A DNA stretch of 64,000 bases from Tidjanibacter sp. Its GTDB lineage: Bacteria > Bacteroidota > Bacteroidia > Bacteroidales > Rikenellaceae. Location: positions 1-64,000 of the forward strand of contig JAFXAY010000096.1 in the NCBI GenBank assembly GCA_017521965.1, written 5' to 3'. Both the position numbers and the translations under genes were made by a program. Positions 45,212 to 53,460 of this stretch are shown one piece after another. The notes beneath the pieces were generated by a model, which searched no databases, was not told the DNA's origin, and worked only from the letters and a program-made list of their open reading frames with translations. Within the stretch, counting starts at the first letter, position 1; every line of letters begins with the position of its first letter.

Positions 45212-46225
45212 ATGGCAAACTTTTTCAAGACAGGCGATAGCGATGCTACCTTCATAGGAAATATGTTGCGTGGTGTCGGTCAGGTGATGTTCCAACGTAA
45301 TGGTTGGACAGGCCTATTCTTCCTATGCGGTATTGCGTGGGGAGCCTACGATGCAGGGACAATAGAGGTGGCGTGGGGAGCACTCGTCGGCGCAGCAGTG
45401 GCTACGCTCACGGGCTACCTGCTCGCCCTCGACCGCAACGACGGTAATAGCGGGTTGTGGGGTTTCAACGGAACACTTGTGGGGTGTGCGCTGATGACCT
45501 TTTTGGAGAGCACACCGCTGGTATGGCTGGCGTTGGTGCTCTGCTCGGCACTCTCGGTGTGGGTGCAGGTGGCGCTCAACAATGTGATGAAGGGTTGGAA
45601 GGTCAACTCCTTCACCTTTCCATTTGTCACTTGTACGTGGATATTCTTGCTCGCCTCGCGCGCGCTCCACGGTATGCCTGCCGATGCACTCCCCTCGCCC
45701 CACCTGCCGGGTTACTTCGATTGGAGCGTATCGCTCGCACCGTTGGACCTTGTGGAGTATTGGCTCAAAGGTATCGGGCAGGTATTTCTCATCAACTCGT
45801 GGGGTGCAGGTGCGCTCTTCTTGGTGGGACTGGCTGTGAGTAGTATCAGGGCTGCTGTGTGGGCCGCAATAGGCTCGGCGGTGGCACTTGCAGGGGCTAT
45901 ACTCTTTGGTGCTCCGGGCGAGATGATTAGTGAGGGGTTGTTTGGTTTCAGCTCGGTGCTGACAGCCATTGCACTCGGTGCGACCTTCTACCAACCGTCG
46001 TGGCGCTCGGCTATCTGGGCACTGCTCGGTGTGGTGGTATGTATGTTTGTGCAGTTGGCCACCGACCTATGGTTAGAGCCTATCGGACTACCTGCGCTGA
46101 CCGCACCCTTCTGCCTGACAACGTGGATATTCCTGTTGCCGCTATTCCGTTTCGGTGAGCACCCCAAAGAGGTGGACCACAGCCATTGGCGACACAGCAA
46201 AGATGTAAAACAACCAAAATTCTAA
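45212..46225 (+). CDS. Urea channel/transporter
   Basis: The 337-residue membrane protein is made of two homologous halves. The first contains GLWGFNGTLVGCAL and the second GLFGFSSVLTAIAL; LPALTAPFCLTTW near the end is the UT-family signature. It lets urea pass the inner membrane down its gradient. Immediate linkage to urease confirms the substrate. Starts 45 bases after ureD. Confidence 0.94.
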   Translation: MANFFKTGDSDATFIGNMLRGVGQVMFQRNGWTGLFFLCGIAWGAYDAGTIEVAWGALVGAAVATLTGYLLALDRNDGNSGLWGFNGTLVGCALMTFLESTPLVWLALVLCSALSVWVQVALNNVMKGWKVNSFTFPFVTCTWIFLLASRALHGMPADALPSPHLPGYFDWSVSLAPLDLVEYWLKGIGQVFLINSWGAGALFLVGLAVSSIRAAVWAAIGSAVALAGAILFGAPGEMISEGLFGFSSVLTAIALGATFYQPSWRSAIWALLGVVVCMFVQLATDLWLEPIGLPALTAPFCLTTWIFLLPLFRFGEHPKEVDHSHWRHSKDVKQPKF

Positions 46226-46229
46226 CCGT

Positions 46230-47195
46230 ATGCATATGTCCGATTCGCTCATATCGCCCGCAGTGGCGGCGGTAGGAGCAGTTATCTCAGTGGCACTCAT
46301 CGCCATTGCCACACGACGCACAAGTCGCGATGCGGGCGACAAGATGATACCGATGATGGGAGTGATGGGGGCCTTTGTATTTGCCGCCCAGATGCTCAAT
46401 TTTACCATACCCGGAACTGGGTCGAGTGGCCATATAGTCGGGGGAATACTCCTCGCCTCGGTACTTGGCCCGTGGGCAGGGTTCTTGGTGCTCACAGCGG
46501 TACTGATACTCCAAGCACTCCTCTTTGCCGATGGCGGAGTGTTGGTCTTGGGGTGTAACATAATCAATATGGCGGTTACATCTTGCCTTATCGGCTACCC
46601 CTTTATCACTCGTCCGCTACTCGAAGGTAGGCGCACCTACGCACGTGTGGTGTGGGCATCGGTGGCAGGCTCGGTGGTAGCACTGACGATAGGAGCGATA
46701 GGAGTGAGCCTCGAAACCACCCTATCGGGTATCAGCGCACTACCCACCTCGGCATTTATCCGATTTATGATTCCGATACACTTGGTGATTGGTCTGATTG
46801 AGGGAGTGGCAACAGCTACGGTGTTGTGGTTTATCTCGTGGCGACGACCATCGCTGCTCCACAATGCCGATCTCGACAAACAGAAGGCTACGGGAAAGTT
46901 GTGGGTGGCTATTGCGCTCTGTGCGCTGGTGATGGGTGGTCTGTTCAGCATCATCGCCTCATCGTCGCCCGACGGGTTGGAGTGGTCTATCACCCGCACA
47001 AGCGGTTTGGAGGAGATAACCTCACCTGCCACCTCAATGGCTCATAGGTTGGTCGGCACGATACAAGAGCAGACAGCCCTGATTCCCGACTACGGTATCT
47101 CCTCGGCAGGGTTGATAGGCTGCGGGATATTCTTAGTTCTCTCGCTGCTCATCTCACTCGTCATACGCCGACGACCCACCAAAACCACAAAGTGA
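46230..47195 (+). CDS. cbiM: CbiM/NikM-type ECF nickel/cobalt permease with PDGLE domain
   Basis: The 321-residue protein starts MHMSDSLI; the N-terminal Met-His pair is the metal ligand in CbiM/NikM. An S-component core with several helices follows, then a C-terminal domain with SSSPDGLEW (PDGLE, CbiN-like). The fused arrangement replaces a separate CbiN or NikN. Urease linkage favours Ni2+ over Co2+. Four bases after the urea channel stop. Confidence 0.9.
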   Translation: MHMSDSLISPAVAAVGAVISVALIAIATRRTSRDAGDKMIPMMGVMGAFVFAAQMLNFTIPGTGSSGHIVGGILLASVLGPWAGFLVLTAVLILQALLFADGGVLVLGCNIINMAVTSCLIGYPFITRPLLEGRRTYARVVWASVAGSVVALTIGAIGVSLETTLSGISALPTSAFIRFMIPIHLVIGLIEGVATATVLWFISWRRPSLLHNADLDKQKATGKLWVAIALCALVMGGLFSIIASSSPDGLEWSITRTSGLEEITSPATSMAHRLVGTIQEQTALIPDYGISSAGLIGCGIFLVLSLLISLVIRRRPTKTTK

Positions 47196-47974
47196 GAGAA
47201 GAGATATCGCATATCATCGCAGGCGGAGCAGACCAGAGGCAGACTCTATTGGGGAGTTACGACCCACGAGCAACAGCCATCGTTCTGCTCTGCTATCTTA
47301 TCGCAATGCTCTCGCTGCCTGTAACCTACTTGGGCGATTTGGTAGTTATGGGGTGCTGGGTGATGATTGGGGCCGCTATGGGAGAGGTCGGCTTCGGCAC
47401 TATCTTTCGGCGCGTGGCGATGATATTGCCACTACTGCTACTAATTGGAGCATTCAACCCCATTATCGACCGCACACCGATAGGCTCTATTGCAGGGATT
47501 ACTCTCACTCGCGGGTGGCTCACCTTCGGAGCATTACTACTCAGGGGTCTATTGGCGGTGGCGGCAGTGACGGTGGTAACCGAGGCGATAGGCTTCACTG
47601 CACTCTGCAATGCCCTGCGTCGGCTGGGACTGCCGCGAATACTCACCGAACTGCTACTCTTTGTCTATCGCTATCTGTTTGTCATTGTGGGCGAAGCCGA
47701 GGATATGCAACGAGCTCGATTGGCGAGGAGTGGTGGTAGGCGCGGCTTGCCACTCCGAGTGTGGGCAGGTGTGACGGGTACGTTACTCGTTCGCTCTGTC
47801 GATAGAGCCGAACGAATCTACGGAGCGATGCTTGCCCGCGGCTATCGGGGACGAATGCCCGAAAGGAGAGCACAACAGAGGTGGCAGTGGCGCGATACTC
47901 TCTATCTATTCACAGCAACGCTGCTCCCCGTAGCGACCGCCATTATCAAACCTATTCACCAACTATCGGTATGA
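47192..47974 (+). CDS. cbiQ: CbiQ-type ECF transmembrane component
   Basis: The 260-residue protein starts at GTG overlapping the cbiM stop (GTGA), so it is translationally coupled. It has about five hydrophobic segments and two cytoplasmic ATPase-coupling motifs, RLARSGGRRG and AMLARGYRGRMP (the ARG signatures of EcfT/CbiQ). Transmembrane scaffold of the Ni2+/Co2+ importer. Confidence 0.9.
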   Translation: MREEISHIIAGGADQRQTLLGSYDPRATAIVLLCYLIAMLSLPVTYLGDLVVMGCWVMIGAAMGEVGFGTIFRRVAMILPLLLLIGAFNPIIDRTPIGSIAGITLTRGWLTFGALLLRGLLAVAAVTVVTEAIGFTALCNALRRLGLPRILTELLLFVYRYLFVIVGEAEDMQRARLARSGGRRGLPLRVWAGVTGTLLVRSVDRAERIYGAMLARGYRGRMPERRAQQRWQWRDTLYLFTATLLPVATAIIKPIHQLSV

Positions 47975-48681
47975 GTCACCACTACTTGGAACTTCGTAAT
48001 GTAGGTTACAACTACCCATCGGGTGCAAGGGCACTCAGCGGAATTAGTTTTCGTATTCACCACGGTCAACGTGTGGCACTTGTGGGTGCTAACGGTGCGG
48101 GTAAGTCGTCGCTTCTGCAACTACTCTGTGGGCTGTTGCTACCTACCGAGGGAGAGATAATTGTCGGAGGGGTGAAGGTCGGTAAGAGAACTCTGCGACG
48201 GATACGCCAGACGGTGGGGATTGTTTTTCAAAACCCTGACGACCAACTAATTATGCCAACCGTCGAAGATGAGATAGCCTTTGGGCCACGCAATATGGAT
48301 TTGCCCGAGGAGGAGGTGGCAAGGCTTACAGATTGGGCCTTAGAGCAGACCTCAACAACACATCTGCGCCACCGTGCGCCCTACACTCTGTCGGGTGGCG
48401 AGAAGAAGAGCGTGGCCATCGCCTCGGTGTTGGCTATGGAGCCATCGGTGGTGCTGATGGACGAGCCTTCGGCATCGCTCGACCCGAGAGCACGACGACT
48501 GATGATGGAGCAGGTGGAGCGATTCTGCCACACCACAATTATCGCCTCGCACGACCTCCCGCTGGTCGAGCGACTTTGTCCACGCACACTGATACTCCAC
48601 CGCGGGCGATTGGTGGCAGACGGGGCAACAAAGCAACTGCTCGGCGACCAAAAATTGATGGAGGAGTGCGAATTGCTCTGA
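47971..48681 (+). CDS. cbiO: CbiO-type ECF ATPase
   Basis: The 236-residue ABC ATPase starts with ATG 47971 overlapping the cbiQ stop (ATGA). Walker A GANGAGKSS, IVFQNPDDQL, signature LSGGEKKSVAIA and Walker B VVLMDEPSASLDP. IVFQNPDDQ is characteristic of ECF/CbiO ATPases. Completes the metal importer of the urease locus. Confidence 0.93.
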   Translation: MSHHYLELRNVGYNYPSGARALSGISFRIHHGQRVALVGANGAGKSSLLQLLCGLLLPTEGEIIVGGVKVGKRTLRRIRQTVGIVFQNPDDQLIMPTVEDEIAFGPRNMDLPEEEVARLTDWALEQTSTTHLRHRAPYTLSGGEKKSVAIASVLAMEPSVVLMDEPSASLDPRARRLMMEQVERFCHTTIIASHDLPLVERLCPRTLILHRGRLVADGATKQLLGDQKLMEECELL

Positions 48682-48688
48682 GAAACTA

Positions 48689-48720
48689 TTGCGAAAAAAG
48701 CAGACAAAAGTGTATCTTTG
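48689..48720 (+). promoter_or_regulatory. Promoter of DJ-1/umuDC unit
   Basis: TTG (48689-48691), 21 nt, TATCTTTG (48713-48720): consensus, 24 bases before the start codon. Confidence 0.75.
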
Positions 48721-48744
48721 TAATCAAACAAAACAAACAGAACT

Positions 48745-49290
48745 ATGAAGAAAGCATATATCCTTTTGGCTGATGGTTTTGAGACCATCGAGGCCCTCAC
48801 CCCACTCGATGTATTGGTGCGTAGTGGCGTGGAGGTAAAGAGTATTGCAATAGGCGCGGAGCGTGATGTTCGCTCGGCACAAGGTGTGACGGTCAAGGCC
48901 GATGCACTCCTCTCGGAGAGCGACCTTAGCGATGGATCGGCGCTGATACTCCCCGGAGGCTACCCGGGTTACGAGAATCTGGCAAAGAGCACCGAGGTAT
49001 TGAAGGCTGTTGATGAGTACTACACGAGTGGCCGCACGGTGGCTGCCATCTGTGGTGCACCTACGGTACTTGCCGCAGCAGGAGTGGCTCACGGTAAGGA
49101 GGTTACATCCCACACAAGTGTCACCGACGAGCTTACTGATTACGTTGTCAGCTCTGACGATGTAGTGTGCGACTCCAACCTGATTACGGGCAAGGGTGCA
49201 GGCCTGTCGCTCCCCTTTGCGCTTGCCATAGCCGCAGCCCTCACCTCCCCCGAAAAGGTTGCCGAGGTGGAGCAGAAGATGGAACTCTAA
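48745..49290 (+). CDS. DJ-1/PfpI family protein
   Basis: The 181-residue protein has ILLADGFETIEALTPLDVLVR at the start, LILPGG, and AAICGAPTVLAAAG with the reactive nucleophile-elbow cysteine, followed by the conserved TSHTS segment. Members (YajL, DJ-1) are glyoxalase III or deglycase-like or redox chaperones. It begins a unit with umuD and umuC (13- and 27-base gaps), suggesting a stress response role. Confidence 0.9.
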   Translation: MKKAYILLADGFETIEALTPLDVLVRSGVEVKSIAIGAERDVRSAQGVTVKADALLSESDLSDGSALILPGGYPGYENLAKSTEVLKAVDEYYTSGRTVAAICGAPTVLAAAGVAHGKEVTSHTSVTDELTDYVVSSDDVVCDSNLITGKGAGLSLPFALAIAAALTSPEKVAEVEQKMEL

Positions 49291-49303
49291 GCCCCAAATC
49301 GAG

Positions 49304-49735
49304 ATGACCGAGCCAAAACTGATAATCAGCGATAACGCATTTGAGGACAACCACTTAGACCTACCGCTTGCGGGTGAGGTCAAGGCGGGTTTCCCCTCAC
49401 CTGCCGAGGACTACCCACAGACCACTCTCGATATTACCCGTCTGTTGGTGCGCAACCCTGCATCGACCTTCTATGCGCGTGTGAGTGGCGACAGTATGTC
49501 AGGCGAAGGGATTGCCGATGGCGACCTGCTAATCATCGACAAGTCGGTAGAGCCATACGACGGTTGCATAGCAGTATGCTTTATCGATGGTGAGTTCACC
49601 CTCAAACGATTAGAGATTCACCCCGACCACGCACTACTGATACCTGCCAACCCGAAGTACAAGCCTATCCGCGTGAGTGCCGACGAAGATTTCAGGGTGT
49701 GGGGCGTGGTGCGCCACGTTGTCAAGTCGTTCTAA
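49304..49735 (+). CDS. umuD: UmuD-like self-cleaving SOS protein
   Basis: The 143-residue S24 peptidase domain protein starts at ATG 49304 (MTEPKLI). The autocleavage site is Ala-Gly in VKAGFPSPAEDY. The catalytic serine is in GDSMSGEGI and the lysine in FTLKRL. UmuD-prime with UmuC forms the error-prone polymerase V. Residue pattern and length match UmuD rather than LexA, as there is no DNA-binding domain. Confidence 0.94.
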   Translation: MTEPKLIISDNAFEDNHLDLPLAGEVKAGFPSPAEDYPQTTLDITRLLVRNPASTFYARVSGDSMSGEGIADGDLLIIDKSVEPYDGCIAVCFIDGEFTLKRLEIHPDHALLIPANPKYKPIRVSADEDFRVWGVVRHVVKSF

Positions 49736-49762
49736 ACATCGTTCAACCGCCCTACCCTGCCT

Positions 49763-51028
49763 ATGTACGCTCTGGTCGATTGCAACAACTTCTTTGTGTC
49801 GTGTGAAAGGCTCTTCCGCCCCGACTTGGAGGGTCGGGCAGTGGTCGTATTGTCCAACAACGACGGTTGTGCAGTGTCGCGCTCCAACGAGGCCAAGCAA
49901 CTTGGTATCCGTATGGGACAACCCTACTTCGAGTTCGCCCACTTGGAGCACGAGGGCAAGGTGACGGTATTTTCTTCAAACTACATACTCTATGGCGATA
50001 TCAGTCGTCGTGTGCAGTCGGTGTTGCGCGAGGCATCGCCCGATGTGGAGGTCTATTCGATTGACGAGTCGTTTCTGCTTATCGACGAGCAGGCGGTAGG
50101 CGGCGACTTCGACGCTTGGGCCAAGGCTCTCGCCCGACGCTGCAAGCGACTGACGGGCATACCCGTAGGTGTGGGCGTAGCACCCACCAAGACACTCGCC
50201 AAAATTGCATCGAAACTCTGCAAGCAATACCCTGCTCTCAGAGGTGGTTGCTATATGCACCGCCCCGAGGATATCGAGAAGGTGCTCAACAAATTCCCGC
50301 TCAGCGATGTGTGGGGCATAGGTCGTCGCTACAACGCACGGTTTACGGCCCTGGGTATGCATACTGCGGCCGACTTTGCTGCTCGCTCTGCGGAGTGGGT
50401 ACGCAGGGAGATGGGGGTTAGTGGTCTGCGCACTTGGCGCGAATTGCACGGAGTGCCCTGCATCACCCTCGAACACGCTCAGCCTAAGCAGAGCATATGT
50501 TGTTCCCGCTCATTTGCCTCGGAGATTAGTTCTATTGACGACCTGCAAGGACAGTTGGCGACCTTTGTGGCGATGGCTGCCGAAAAACTACGCAAGCAGC
50601 ACTCTGCTGCTCAGCAGGCTACGGTCTTTATACTCACCAATCGTCACCGCACCGAACTGCCACAACACTATGAGAGCCGACTGATAACATTTGCCACCCC
50701 TACCGATGACACATTACAGATAGGCAAGGCTGCTGCCGAGGCTCTGCGACAGATGTGGCGGAAAGGCGTGGGCTACAAGAAGGCGGGAATAGTACTCAGC
50801 AACTTCTGCCCACGCGACCAGATACAGGCCGACCTCTTCGATACCAAAGACCACTTGCGTAGTGCAAAGTTGATGAAGGCGATAGACACCATCAACGCCA
50901 CCCACGGAGCGGGTCGAATACACGCTGCCACCCAATCGACCGAGGGGATAAAGATGAGCCGCAAACGCCTCTCGCCCTCCTATACATCGAGTTGGAACGA
51001 TATAATTGTGGTAAATGCCAATAAATAG
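49763..51028 (+). CDS. umuC: UmuC, Y-family DNA polymerase
   Basis: The 421-residue enzyme has the catalytic DCNNFFVSCERLF, NNDGCAVSRS and YSIDESFL acidic residues of Y-family polymerases, then PVGVGVAPTKTLAKIAS and a C-terminal little-finger domain. Polymerase V subunit for translesion synthesis. Encoded 27 bases after umuD. No LexA-type box was recognised upstream. Confidence 0.96.
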   Translation: MYALVDCNNFFVSCERLFRPDLEGRAVVVLSNNDGCAVSRSNEAKQLGIRMGQPYFEFAHLEHEGKVTVFSSNYILYGDISRRVQSVLREASPDVEVYSIDESFLLIDEQAVGGDFDAWAKALARRCKRLTGIPVGVGVAPTKTLAKIASKLCKQYPALRGGCYMHRPEDIEKVLNKFPLSDVWGIGRRYNARFTALGMHTAADFAARSAEWVRREMGVSGLRTWRELHGVPCITLEHAQPKQSICCSRSFASEISSIDDLQGQLATFVAMAAEKLRKQHSAAQQATVFILTNRHRTELPQHYESRLITFATPTDDTLQIGKAAAEALRQMWRKGVGYKKAGIVLSNFCPRDQIQADLFDTKDHLRSAKLMKAIDTINATHGAGRIHAATQSTEGIKMSRKRLSPSYTSSWNDIIVVNANK

Positions 51029-51037
51029 TTATCTTTG
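51006..51037 (+). promoter_or_regulatory. Promoter inside the umuC 3' end
   Basis: TTG (51006-51008), 21 nt, TATCTTTG (51030-51037): consensus; gives the following gene its own transcription. Confidence 0.7.
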
Positions 51038-51059
51038 CACTCGCAAAAAAAGAATAACG

Positions 51060-51638
51060 ATGGAAGAGAAAGAGTATTTCGACAAATACGAAGATAGACT
51101 TATCGAACAGCTCGTCAAGGTGTGCTCGGAGCGTGGTGCTCTGGGCGACAGAGAGATAGAGGTAGAGGAGGCACTCACCGAGTGGAACTCTATGGCACCC
51201 GAATATATGACCGATGCGGTGACACAAATCAACTCCTACCCCGCTTTCACACTTGCTGTGGCGGGCTATGTGGGTATGGCTGTGGCGCGCGGTTGGGACG
51301 AGAATTGGGAGAAGTCCGTTCCCTTTATCTATCGTGCTCTGTGTGGTCCTCAGGGCTTCGACTATGCCGATGAGCATATCCTGCAAGTAGTCTTGGGTTA
51401 TACTCTTGAATCGGGCGAGGCTCGCTTCCGTGAAGATATACTTAGGGCGTGCGCCCATACTGCTATGTCGCAGATACGCCACGAGGAGGTGGAGGGCCAG
51501 ACCTCAAAGGCACTCTACATCTTGGCACGCAGCGCAAGGGCTATGTTCCGCATAGGATTGTCGATAGAGTTGCACTCGCGCGGCTATCGCTACGAGCGTA
51601 TGGTTATCCCAATGCCCACCTCGGAGCAGGCAAACTAA
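51060..51638 (+). CDS. Hypothetical protein, 192 residues
   Basis: The cytoplasmic protein starts at ATG 51060 (MEEKEYFDKYEDRL). It is mostly helical, acidic in the first half, with AFTLAVAGYVGMAVARGWDENWE near the middle and a hydrophobic stretch too short for a sure membrane segment. I recognise no family. Its own promoter lies in umuC, and its stop overlaps the converging MBL gene by 4 bases. No function is suggested. Confidence 0.75.
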   Translation: MEEKEYFDKYEDRLIEQLVKVCSERGALGDREIEVEEALTEWNSMAPEYMTDAVTQINSYPAFTLAVAGYVGMAVARGWDENWEKSVPFIYRALCGPQGFDYADEHILQVVLGYTLESGEARFREDILRACAHTAMSQIRHEEVEGQTSKALYILARSARAMFRIGLSIELHSRGYRYERMVIPMPTSEQAN

Positions 51639-52459
51639 ACAGAAAAAGTCAATCCAACATATAGGCGATGGAGGTTCGGCAGAAGAGCCTCCATTGTTGT
51701 TATTGCTCGGTCGGAGGAGCAGTGGCCTGTATAGATAGCAGCCTCGGGGGCTACCTCGGCAATGGTTCGGGCAACACTCTCGGCCTCTCGCTCAACACCC
51801 TCATAATCTGGCAGGTGAAGGCCACCCACAAAGGCAGCTACACGCTCTTCGCCCGTACGCTCACGACACGAGGCGATGATATTTGCCGCCCCACGGTGTG
51901 AACAAGGGGAGATGATGACCAACCCGCTCGGAGTGGTTAGGCACACGGTGATTTCGTGGGCGAAGTCATCGGCGCACTCCACACCACCCTGCACACAAGT
52001 CAGATAGCGATTAGCAAGCGGCTGCGGGTAGCCATAATCATCGGCCGAGAGCAGTAGTATTTGGTCGGACACCTTTACCACACCGGCCACCTCCACTTGC
52101 CTAATCGGCAGTTCCAATTTGGGCGCAGAGATATTGTGTACCACACCGCCACGCACCGAATAGCACTCTTTATCAAACAGATTTTCAGCCACGTAGAGCG
52201 GCTTATCGAGCAACTGCTCAGGGAGATGGTTTATGCCTCCCGTATGGTCGCGATGGGCGTGAGAGAGTACCACCATATCGGCCTTGGCAGCCTCAATCCC
52301 CAACTGCTCGGCATTGCGCAGGTAGAGGTCCGAAGCACCCGTATCAACCAACATACGCACCCCATCGCACTCCACCCAGAGCGATAGCCCGTGCTCGGCA
52401 CATAGCGCCGGATTAGCCGGCGAGGGACGATTGTCGGAGAGTATGGTGATGGTTATCAT
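51635..52459 (-). CDS. MBL-fold metallohydrolase, MptE/methanopterin-synthase-like
   Basis: The 274-residue protein has SHAHRDHTGG (HxHxDH zinc site, with Ala and Arg at the variable positions) near residue 85. ISPCSHRGAANII and GGLHL follow in the second half. CSHxGxxN is typical of the DHPPP (7,8-dihydropterin-type) MBL group, probably a cytoplasmic phosphodiester- or pterin-related hydrolase. The exact substrate is unknown. It overlaps the upstream GNAT stop by 4 bases, so the two form an operon. Confidence 0.85.
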   Translation of the reverse strand: MITITILSDNRPSPANPALCAEHGLSLWVECDGVRMLVDTGASDLYLRNAEQLGIEAAKADMVVLSHAHRDHTGGINHLPEQLLDKPLYVAENLFDKECYSVRGGVVHNISAPKLELPIRQVEVAGVVKVSDQILLLSADDYGYPQPLANRYLTCVQGGVECADDFAHEITVCLTTPSGLVIISPCSHRGAANIIASCRERTGEERVAAFVGGLHLPDYEGVEREAESVARTIAEVAPEAAIYTGHCSSDRAITTMEALLPNLHRLYVGLTFSV

Positions 52460-53037
52460 TGTTTCGCGGGTTTGTTTTGGGTAGTTACTGCGGGGATATC
52501 TATTGCTAAGATGTAGTCAGTCATATAGTAGCCCTGCCCGATTGGGAAGTCGCCACGACCTATTTCGTGCATACCCATCTTGTGGTAGAACGCCACCGCT
52601 GCCACATTGTCGCGATTGACGTTGAGAATCAGCCTGCATGCCTCGCCACCAGCCCACTCTGAGGCCACCTGCTTGGCATAGTCGAAGAGCCTGCGCCCCA
52701 ACCCCACACCACGCACAGAGGGTAGCGTGTAGAGTTTTTCGAGGTGGTAGCAGTGGTCGCCATCGGGACGTACCGAGAGGTAGCCGACAATATCGGCAGC
52801 CTCACCCTCCTCGGCTACTCCACGCGCACGTCGCACTACAAAGTAGCGGTCACCACGCTCGCGGAACTGCATCAGTAGCGCCCGTTCGGAATACATCATA
52901 TCCATCATATACTCAATCTGTTCGGGCGAGAGCATAGTGCGATATGTGTGCGGAAAGACCACCCACGCCACCTCGCGCAGCAACGGGATAGCCTCCTCAC
53001 CCACCTCACAAATATCGAATATCTCTTCGCTAATCAT
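52456..53037 (-). CDS. GNAT-family N-acetyltransferase
   Basis: The 193-residue protein starts at ATG 53037 (MISEEIF). LYTLPSVRGVGLGRRLFDYAK is the acetyl-CoA loop (Q/R-x-x-G-x-G/A). LNVNRDNVAAVAFYHKMGM completes the fold. The substrate is unknown. Its -7 box ends only 5 bases before the ATG, so the mRNA may be leaderless. Co-transcribed with the MBL gene downstream. Confidence 0.88.
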   Translation of the reverse strand: MISEEIFDICEVGEEAIPLLREVAWVVFPHTYRTMLSPEQIEYMMDMMYSERALLMQFRERGDRYFVVRRARGVAEEGEAADIVGYLSVRPDGDHCYHLEKLYTLPSVRGVGLGRRLFDYAKQVASEWAGGEACRLILNVNRDNVAAVAFYHKMGMHEIGRGDFPIGQGYYMTDYILAIDIPAVTTQNKPAKQ

Positions 53038-53041
53038 ACCA

Positions 53042-53072
53042 CAAAGATAAAAATTCAAAGTGCAAAATTCAA
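53042..53072 (-). promoter_or_regulatory. Promoter of GNAT gene, inside repeat
   Basis: Minus-strand TTG (53072-53070), 20 nt, TATCTTTG (53049-53042). The -33 box lies in a TTTTGAATTTTG heptad stretch. The -7 box leaves room for almost no leader before ATG at 53037. Confidence 0.65.
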
Positions 53073-53078
53073 AATGGG

Positions 53079-53272
53079 AGAGATAAGAATAATGGGAGTG
53101 TTAGGGAGCGTTAGGGAGTGTTAGGGAATTTGGGAAAATCTTTAAACTCATTAAACTCACTAATTTCCCTAAACTCACTAAACTCCCTACAAAAACAGAG
53201 AGTGGTTCGACATCACTCTCTGTTTTAACCCATTTTGAATTTTGAATTTTGAATTTTGCATTTACTAAGTAT
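53079..53272. repeat. Composite repeat block 2: arrays plus hairpin plus heptads
   Basis: Same order of parts as at 36919-37172. Units like TTAGGGAG(C/T)G and TTAGGGAATT (53094-53135) are followed by complementary TTAAACTC and TTTCCCTAAAC units to 53189. Next comes a perfect 13-bp hairpin (53192-53204 with 53214-53226), then a TTTTGAA heptad array (53233-53260), and a TTTACTAAGTATAAAT stretch (53261-53276) close to the palindromic-element core. The whole stretch 53038-53460 holds no gene. No gene ends here for the hairpin to terminate. Confidence 0.75.
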
Positions 53273-53351
53273 AAATACCTATTTTGCTCGGTTGGGGTGA
53301 AAATTGGGTGGACAGATTGAACGAAATAATCTCCTTTTCGGAAAATATACC

Positions 53352-53359
53352 TATATTTG
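53352..53359 (+). promoter_or_regulatory. Possible -7 box of BASS-plsC operon
   Basis: TATATTTG matches TAnnTTTG, 101 bases before the start. The -33 region is weak. Confidence 0.45.
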
Positions 53360-53460
53360 TTCGATATTCGGTGTAGCCTATTTGCCGAGGCAGCACCAAT
53401 TAGAATACAAACCAATCCGTAAGCCTCACAGTTAGGCAGCGGGAAAAACGTTAGCACAAT

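Noticed and set aside
49259-49303. Upstream extension of umuD
   Set aside because: The open frame runs into the DJ-1 gene; the ATG at 49304 gives the family N-terminus and normal spacing.
49737-49762. LexA or SOS box before umuC
   Set aside because: No palindromic SOS-like site was seen in this gap or upstream of the DJ-1 gene.
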